A stretch of DNA of 64,000 bases from Sphingomonas_O antarctica (GTDB lineage Bacteria > Pseudomonadota > Alphaproteobacteria > Sphingomonadales > Sphingomonadaceae): positions 124,001 to 188,000 of the forward strand of contig NZ_CBCRXM010000004.1 in assembly GCF_965137005.1 (NCBI RefSeq), given 5' to 3'. How positions within the stretch are numbered: position 1 is the first letter of the stretch; every line of letters begins with the position of its first letter. Shown piece after piece: positions 58,749-64,000 of the stretch. A model generated the notes under the pieces. That model did not search any database and was not told where the DNA came from. It saw only the letters and a list, made by a program, of their open reading frames with translations. The translations under genes and the position numbers were made by a program.

Positions 58749-60725
58749 ATGGGCGCACCCGAAATCGATGAACTAACGCAGGAATTCGTCGCGGAGACGC
58801 GTGAAATGCTTGAAGGCGTTGGCAGCCACTTGCTGGCGTGGGAGGGCAATCCCGACGACCGTGCGACGATCGATGCAGTGTTCCGTCTGGTCCACACGAT
58901 CAAGGGCAGTTGCGGCTTCGTCGACCAGCCACGCATCGGAGGCTTGGCGCATGCGGCGGAGGAAATTCTGGCGGCGGCTCGCGACGGCACGCGGACGCCC
59001 GACCGGTGCCTTGTCAACGCCATGCTCCGCCTGATCGACCATATCGCGCAGCTGGTCGAAGGTATCGAAACCGGCGTCATCCCCGATCTCGCAACCGACG
59101 AGCCCCTGCTTGCGGCCCTCGACGGTGCCGGATCCGATGAGGCATCAATCCCCGAAAAGGTGGTCGCAGCGCCCAGTACGGCATCCTCGACGATCCGCGT
59201 GCCGGTCGTCCTCCTCGAAACAATTATGGCGCAAGTTTCCGACCTCGTGCTCGCGCGTAACGACTTGGCGCGCCGCGTCCGCGATGATGCTGAATATACC
59301 GCCAGCCTGACGCCGCTCACCAATGTCGTCGGCGAACTGCGCGACAGTATCGGGCGCGCCCGGCTTCAGCCGATCGAGCGCCTGTTTCGTGGCCTTCCGC
59401 GCCTCGTCCGCGACACGGCTGCTTCGCTGCGCAAGGACGTCGATCTGATCATCGAAGGCGACGATGTCGAAATCGACCGTGAAATGGTGGAGGCACTCAA
59501 GGATCCGCTGACGCACATCGTCCGTAATTCGATCGACCACGGTGTAGAGATCGACCGTAGCAAGGTCGGAAAACTTCAGCGTGCCACTCTCCACGTCGCC
59601 GCGCGCCAGAGCGGCAATCAGGTAACCATCGCGATCAGCGACGACGGTCGCGGCATCGACGTCACCCGCCTGATCGAAAAGGCCAGCGTGCTCAACATCG
59701 CGCCGCCTCTGGGCGACGCCGCGAATCTGATTTTCGAACCGGGCTTCAGCACCGCCGCGCAAGTCAGCGATGTATCCGGCCGTGGCGTCGGGATGGACGT
59801 TGTTCGCTCGAACATCGAGGGGATCGGCGGCAGTGTCAGTCTCGACAACCGGCCCGGCCAAGGCCTCACCGTGCTGATCCGCGTGCCTTTGACACTGTCG
59901 ATTCTGACCTGTCTTATTGTTCGAGCCGGGGGACAGCGCTTTGCCATCCCACGCGCGGCGATCGATAAGGTGGTCGCGATTGGGAGCAGCAGCGTGCGCT
60001 ACGAAGCGATCGGCGACAGCCACATCGCCTCGGTACGCGGTACGCTGCTGTCGGTCGCGCCGCTGGCGACACTGCTGCGGTTGCCCGAACAGACGCCGAC
60101 TCGCTTGGTGATCATCGAGACCGGGGGTGCGCGCTTTGCGCTCCCGGTCGACGCTGCGCTCGAACATGAAGAGCTGGTGGCGCGCCCACTTGCCCCTGGG
60201 GCGGCGAGCCGTCTGTTCGCGGGCCAAAGCCTGTCTGACGACGGTCAGCCCCTGCTCTTGCTCGACGCACTTGGGGTCGCGGCGGCGGCGGGCATTGCGC
60301 GCGGCGAACGGCGTACTGCTGCTGTCCTCGAACCGATGGCCGTGCGCCGTCCGTCGGCGCTTCAGTTCGAACGGCTCGATGGCGCGGTCGCCTCGGTGCG
60401 CGCCAGTTATGTGGCCCGCATCGAAGATATCGCCCGCGCGTCCTTCATCGCGGTCGGAGACGAAAATTTCGTTACGATCGACGGCGCGATGATTCCGGCG
60501 ATCGTCGAGGGCGCGCTCCCCGACAATGGCATGGTGGTGACTCTGCGCATCAACACGCCCGATGGGCCGGTCGCATGGCCCGTTGCGGCGGTGCGCGATC
60601 TCGTGCCGATCGACTCGGTCACGCGTGTGGCAACGCTAGGCTATGAAGGACTGATCCTGATCGACGGGCAGGGCGTGCCGCTGCTCGAACCGGCGGTCCC
60701 GACCAACCGGAGGTTTGCGGCATGA
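58749..60725 (+). CDS. cheA: Chemotaxis histidine kinase CheA, two CheW-like domains
   Basis: CheA phosphorylates CheY and CheB in response to receptors. The 658-residue protein has an N-terminal HPt domain with H49 (LVHTIKGSCGF), no separable P2 domain, a dimerisation segment, and an ATPase domain with the N box (THIVRNSIDHGVE), ISDDGRGID and GRGVGMDVV. The C-terminus holds a CheW-like domain from about residue 385 (LTCLIVRAGGQRFAIPRAAI) and a second, degenerate one from about 540. It starts the che operon and overlaps cheW by ATGA. Confidence 0.93.
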   Translation: MGAPEIDELTQEFVAETREMLEGVGSHLLAWEGNPDDRATIDAVFRLVHTIKGSCGFVDQPRIGGLAHAAEEILAAARDGTRTPDRCLVNAMLRLIDHIAQLVEGIETGVIPDLATDEPLLAALDGAGSDEASIPEKVVAAPSTASSTIRVPVVLLETIMAQVSDLVLARNDLARRVRDDAEYTASLTPLTNVVGELRDSIGRARLQPIERLFRGLPRLVRDTAASLRKDVDLIIEGDDVEIDREMVEALKDPLTHIVRNSIDHGVEIDRSKVGKLQRATLHVAARQSGNQVTIAISDDGRGIDVTRLIEKASVLNIAPPLGDAANLIFEPGFSTAAQVSDVSGRGVGMDVVRSNIEGIGGSVSLDNRPGQGLTVLIRVPLTLSILTCLIVRAGGQRFAIPRAAIDKVVAIGSSSVRYEAIGDSHIASVRGTLLSVAPLATLLRLPEQTPTRLVIIETGGARFALPVDAALEHEELVARPLAPGAASRLFAGQSLSDDGQPLLLLDALGVAAAAGIARGERRTAAVLEPMAVRRPSALQFERLDGAVASVRASYVARIEDIARASFIAVGDENFVTIDGAMIPAIVEGALPDNGMVVTLRINTPDGPVAWPVAAVRDLVPIDSVTRVATLGYEGLILIDGQGVPLLEPAVPTNRRFAA

Positions 60726-61141
60726 CGGAGCTCGCGGTCTTTGCGCGCATCGGCGACCGGCGCGTTGCGTTCGATGCCAGCGGAGTCGAGGCCGTGATCG
60801 ACCTCGGTGAGATCGTCCCCGTGCCACTCGCGCCGCCGCATGTGCGCGGTCTCGCGGCGGTGCGCAGTCACGTTCTGACCGTAATTGACGTTGCAGCAGC
60901 ATTGTCGGGCGAAGCGGGAGAAATGGGCAGTCGGCGCGCGCTGGTCGTGGCACGCGACAAGCACCGCTACGCCCTGCTGGTCGATGCCGTCGAGGAGGTG
61001 ACCACGCCGCTCAGTGCCTCTGCACACATTCCCCCGGGGCTCAGCGCCAATTGGGCTCGCGCCGCGCGTGGCACGGTCGAAGCGGAGAACATCATCGCAC
61101 TCAGCCTGGATATCGGCGCGATCGTCACTGCTGCGGATTAA
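60722..61141 (+). CDS. cheW: Chemotaxis adaptor CheW
   Basis: CheW links receptors to CheA. The 139-residue protein is one CheW domain (VAFDASGVEAVIDLGEIVPV, then VRGLAAVRSHVLTVIDVAAA). The conserved segments for CheA contact are visible, though the sequence is somewhat divergent from E. coli. It begins inside the cheA stop and is followed by the CheY gene 55 bases later. Confidence 0.85.
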   Translation: MTELAVFARIGDRRVAFDASGVEAVIDLGEIVPVPLAPPHVRGLAAVRSHVLTVIDVAAALSGEAGEMGSRRALVVARDKHRYALLVDAVEEVTTPLSASAHIPPGLSANWARAARGTVEAENIIALSLDIGAIVTAAD

Positions 61142-61196
61142 CCGGTCAGTGACGCCTTCGGTTTAGGGTCGGCGCATACAGCAACAGGAATACACA

Positions 61197-61565
61197 ATGT
61201 CCAAGACGTGCCTGGTGGTCGATGATTCCAAGGTCATCCGCAAAGTTGCGCGTCACATCTTGGAGACGCTCGAATTCAGCGTCGAGGAAGCTGCCGATGG
61301 TTCCGAAGCATTGGAAGTGTGCGCCGGCAAACGACCCGACGTCGTCCTGCTCGACTGGAACATGCCGGTGATGGGCGGAATGGATTTTCTGCGGGCGCTC
61401 GGCGCCATGGCCTATCCTGACAAACCGAAGGTCGTGTTCTGCACCACCGAGAATTCGGGCGCGCATATTCGCGCAGCGATCGAGGCGGGGGCTGACGAAT
61501 ATATCATGAAGCCGTTCGACCGCGATACGCTTGAAAGCAAGCTCCAGATCGTCGGCGCGCTTTAA
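61197..61565 (+). CDS. cheY: CheY-type single-domain response regulator
   Basis: A 122-residue receiver domain without an output domain. It has the acidic pair VVDDSK, the phosphoacceptor D53 (LLDWNMPVMGG), the conserved Thr in VVFCTTEN, and the Lys in YIMKPFD. In this operon it is most likely the CheY that signals to the flagellar motor, although single-domain receivers may also serve other partners. It precedes cheB by 11 bases. Confidence 0.9.
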   Translation: MSKTCLVVDDSKVIRKVARHILETLEFSVEEAADGSEALEVCAGKRPDVVLLDWNMPVMGGMDFLRALGAMAYPDKPKVVFCTTENSGAHIRAAIEAGADEYIMKPFDRDTLESKLQIVGAL

Positions 61566-61576
61566 AGCCGCTGACG

Positions 61577-62629
61577 ATGGCGACGGCACTGACCGCCCCA
61601 ATTGTGACTCGGCCTGCGGATGTCGTCGTGATCGACGATTCCGCGGTCGTTCGTACTGCGCTGACACGGATGATCGAGCGGGCAGATGGGTTGCGGAGCG
61701 CAGCGTCGTTTGCGGGCGCCGCGCACGCGATCGCTTGGCTGGAATTCAATCGTGCCGACGTCATCATGCTCGACATCAACATGCCGGGCATCGACGGCCT
61801 CTCCGCCATGCCTGCGCTGATCGCGGCGGCGAATGGCGCGCCTATTCTGATCGTATCGTCCGCCGCTAAAGCGGGTGCCGAGGCGACGGTGCGCAGTTTG
61901 GCGCTTGGTGCCGCCGACACGCTCGAAAAGCCCAGTTCCGGCTTCAATGCCGCATTCGAGGCTCTGCTGGTCGGTCGTGCCATGGCGTTGGCACGCGGTA
62001 GGCGCGCACGCGCGTCGGTTACGCGCGAGCCGGTCGCCTTGAGGCCGTCACCAATGACCCGTCCGCGGTTACTGGCGCTGGGTGCATCGACCGGGGGTAT
62101 CCATGCTCTCGAGTCGTTCATCACCGCGTTGCCGGAGGATTTTGAGGTTCCGATCCTGATCACCCAGCATCTCCCAACGGCCTTCGTACCCTTTTTCACT
62201 CAGCAATTGGCGCAGCGCACCAGCCGTCTGGCGCGCGTGGCAATCGACGGGCAACCGATCCGGCCGGGGACGATCACCGTTGCGCCGGGCGACGCACATC
62301 TCGGACTGACCGGCGTCACATCCGCATTGCGTGTGGTCTTGCGCGACAACGTCGTAGCGTCGCGCTGTTGCCCCTCGCTCGACATTATGCTGACCGATAT
62401 CGCCGCAACTTGTGGACAAGAAGCGCTGGCCGTCGTCCTGACCGGCATGGGTAGCGATGGCAGCTGCGGCGCGCGCGCGATGGTCGAAGCTGGTGCTCAT
62501 GTGCTGGCACAGGACGCGGGATCGGCCACCATTTGGGGCATGCCGGGCGCTGTGGCACGCGCGGGACTTGCCAGTCGTCTCGACACTCCCGCTGCTCTGG
62601 CGCGTTTTGTCGGGAGGCTACCGGCATGA
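61577..62629 (+). CDS. cheB: Chemotaxis protein-glutamate methylesterase CheB
   Basis: CheB removes methyl groups from receptors and deamidates them. The 350-residue protein has a receiver domain with the phosphoacceptor D66 (VIMLDINMPGIDGLS), a linker, and the methylesterase domain with the catalytic Ser in LGASTGGIHAL, the His in ITQHLPTAFVPFF and the Asp in VLTGMGSDGSCGA. It overlaps cheR by ATGA. Confidence 0.95.
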   Translation: MATALTAPIVTRPADVVVIDDSAVVRTALTRMIERADGLRSAASFAGAAHAIAWLEFNRADVIMLDINMPGIDGLSAMPALIAAANGAPILIVSSAAKAGAEATVRSLALGAADTLEKPSSGFNAAFEALLVGRAMALARGRRARASVTREPVALRPSPMTRPRLLALGASTGGIHALESFITALPEDFEVPILITQHLPTAFVPFFTQQLAQRTSRLARVAIDGQPIRPGTITVAPGDAHLGLTGVTSALRVVLRDNVVASRCCPSLDIMLTDIAATCGQEALAVVLTGMGSDGSCGARAMVEAGAHVLAQDAGSATIWGMPGAVARAGLASRLDTPAALARFVGRLPA

Positions 62630-63447
62630 CCGATTATGGCGCAGCGCACCGTATTCTCGGCGCATTGATCGAGGCACGCACCGGCCAGCAGCTCTTGCCC
62701 TCGCGTGCCTGGCGAATCGATACCTCGCTGCGTCCATTGATGCGCGAGCTCGACTGCACATCGCTCGACGCGTTGACGGCACGCTTGTACGTCGGCGATT
62801 TCTCGCTGGCGACGCGAGTGGTCGAAGCACTGCTGAACAACGAGACGAGCTTTTTCCGCGACCGCGAAGCTTTTGCGTCAATCGGTCGTGATGTCCTGCC
62901 GGCGCTGGCCAAGACTCGACCGCTAAAGAAACTCAGCATCTGGTCGGCCGGCTGTTCGACGGGGCAGGAACCGTATTCGCTGGCCATGACCACGGCCGAG
63001 GACGAGCATTTCAAGGATTGGGACGTTTCCGTGGTCGCGACCGATGTGTCTGCCGAAGCTATTTCGCGCGGCAAAGCGGGGCGCTACTCACGCTTCGAGA
63101 TTCAGCGCGGGCTGCCGATCCGTCAGATGCTGCGCTGGTTTCGCGAAGAGGGCGAGGAATGGCATGCCAGCGCGGAGCTCAGGCGTCGCGTACGGTTTCT
63201 CCAGCATCACCTATTCGATCCGCCGCCCGGCCGGTTCGACCTGATCCTCTGCCGCAACGTGCTGATGTACTTTTCCACGATCGACCGCGCACGGGGCTTC
63301 GACCGGATGGCCGCCGCGCTGGCACCGGGCGGGTTGTTGGTGCTCGGCGCCGGCGAAACGGTGCTGGGACAGACGGGTCACTTCCGCCCGCATCCAATGC
63401 TCAAGGGGTGCTACATGGCCAATGAGGCGCTCAGCGTCGCTGCGTGA
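62626..63447 (+). CDS. cheR: Chemotaxis protein methyltransferase CheR
   Basis: CheR methylates receptor glutamates with SAM. The 273-residue protein has the N-terminal helical domain, NNETSFFRD, the SAM loop SAGCSTGQEPYSLAM, and the LILCRNVLMYF segment. The ATG at 62626 lies in the cheB stop; the open frame extends upstream to 62533 inside cheB and is not used. No CheD or receptor gene is in the window. Confidence 0.95.
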   Translation: MTDYGAAHRILGALIEARTGQQLLPSRAWRIDTSLRPLMRELDCTSLDALTARLYVGDFSLATRVVEALLNNETSFFRDREAFASIGRDVLPALAKTRPLKKLSIWSAGCSTGQEPYSLAMTTAEDEHFKDWDVSVVATDVSAEAISRGKAGRYSRFEIQRGLPIRQMLRWFREEGEEWHASAELRRRVRFLQHHLFDPPPGRFDLILCRNVLMYFSTIDRARGFDRMAAALAPGGLLVLGAGETVLGQTGHFRPHPMLKGCYMANEALSVAA

Positions 63448-63483
63448 CCTTGCCGGTCGGCTGGGCTGCGTTATGGAGCACGC

Positions 63484-64000
63484 ATGGCCGATCTGCGCAT
63501 CATCGAAACGCCGTCGCCCAATTTCGACGCGCGCACTGCGCCGGTCACGATGCTTGTCCTCCATTATACCGGCATGCCCACATGCGCCGAGGCCGTTGCG
63601 CGGTTGACCGACCCGGAGGCGAAGGTTTCCTCGCACTATCTGGTCGCCGAGGACGGGCAAATCATGCGACTTGTCGCAGAAGACAAGCGCGCATGGCACG
63701 CGGGGAAAAGTTACTGGCGCGGGACAACCGACATCAATTCTGCGTCGGTCGGCATCGAAATCTGCAATCCGGGTCACGAATTCGGCTATCGGCCATTTCC
63801 CGAAGCGCAGATCGACGCGGTGGTCCCGTTGGTCGCCGAAATTGTCAAACGGTACGGCATCACGCGCGGTAATATTGTCGGCCATTCGGACATCGCGCCT
63901 TCGCGCAAGCAGGATCCTGGCGAGTTGTTCCCGTGGAACCGGCTCGCCAAGCTCAGACTAGCGTTACCGCGCCCGACCAAGAGCCTGATCGATCCGGCAT
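63484..64000 (+). CDS. N-acetylmuramoyl-L-alanine amidase, AmpD-like, 5' part
   Basis: The frame runs past the window end; about 172 residues are seen. It belongs to the amidase_2 family that cleaves the bond between muramic acid and the peptide in cell-wall fragments. The zinc ligands are visible in VLHYTGM and HSDIAPSRKQDPG, with AWHAGKSYW and GIEICNPG between. GGAG seven bases before the ATG supports the start. No signal peptide is seen, so it is probably cytosolic like AmpD. It is 36 bases after cheR. Confidence 0.9.
   Translation, partial: MADLRIIETPSPNFDARTAPVTMLVLHYTGMPTCAEAVARLTDPEAKVSSHYLVAEDGQIMRLVAEDKRAWHAGKSYWRGTTDINSASVGIEICNPGHEFGYRPFPEAQIDAVVPLVAEIVKRYGITRGNIVGHSDIAPSRKQDPGELFPWNRLAKLRLALPRPTKSLIDPA

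Overview
The window reads as a stretch of chromosome from a GC-rich alphaproteobacterium, most likely a sphingomonad (Sphingomonas or a close relative). The case rests on gene content: the alphaproteobacterial cell-cycle proteins GcrA, RcdA (DUF1465 family) and ChpT; a dusB-ntrB-ntrC run; a fused ispDF gene; stand-alone YdcH/DUF465 proteins; a TonB-ExbB-ExbD system of the type sphingomonads use for outer-membrane import; and many small secreted proteins with sphingomonad-like sequences. This assignment is by recognition; no database search was run. There is no integrase, transposase, phage gene or CRISPR array, so this is core chromosome. No gene-free stretch exceeds 300 bases; the longest is 36498-36742 (245 bases), which holds short repeats, a hairpin and a candidate rplY promoter.

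Layout. 1-6.0 kb: 3' end of rmuC, then a tightly overlapping run uvrC-recO-metZ-apaG followed by a shortened LysR regulator. 6.0-11.4 kb: an AT-richer membrane-protein gene, parE, an outer-membrane barrel, gcrA, an orphan ABC-2 permease and a small secreted protein. 11.4-20 kb: argD-argF-hslO, queC-queE, small secreted proteins, lipB, a membrane protein, hemF and trmL. 20-25.3 kb: cytochrome bc1 operon petABC convergent with dusB-ntrB-ntrC. 26-32.9 kb: ispDF, a secreted protein, pncC, a RatA-like protein, lipA, carbonic anhydrase, a DUF4403 lipoprotein and a frameshifted EamA transporter. 32.9-40.5 kb: kup, ald, palindromic repeats, rplY-pth, an MFS pump and ychF. 40.5-44.3 kb: MaoC protein, dksA, a PilZ protein, two YdcH proteins, rcdA, glpX and tRNA-Gly. 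44.4-49.1 kb: cca, a Nudix CoA pyrophosphatase, DUF1285, a GNAT protein, folB and a pteridine-reductase-like SDR. 49.3-52.6 kb: tonB-exbB-exbD-exbD, a terminator, then a third exbD and a tiny proline-rich gene. 52.7-58.1 kb: tRNA-Leu, tig, a glycosyltransferase, clpP, clpX and a hypothetical protein. 58.1-64 kb: chpT directly followed by cheA-cheW-cheY-cheB-cheR and a partial peptidoglycan amidase.

How it works together. ClpP-ClpX, RcdA, ChpT and GcrA all belong to the CtrA cell-cycle circuit known from Caulobacter, and all lie in this window. A near-consensus CtrA box sits between chpT and cheA, which suggests that the chemotaxis operon is under CtrA control. The TonB/ExbBD block supplies energy for outer-membrane transport, while petABC and ntrBC serve respiration and nitrogen control. 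The NtrC copy lacks a normal sigma54-contact (GAFTGA) motif, so it may not act through sigma54.

The gene arrangement is very compact. Same-strand genes often overlap by an ATGA, GTGA or TTGA tetramer, and six of the convergent gene pairs share their stop codons in a 4-base overlap. I found no clearly new multi-gene system. The most interesting points are the NtrC motif loss, the CtrA box, the ExbD duplication with its palindrome and small proline-rich neighbour, the CheA domain layout and several short repeats.
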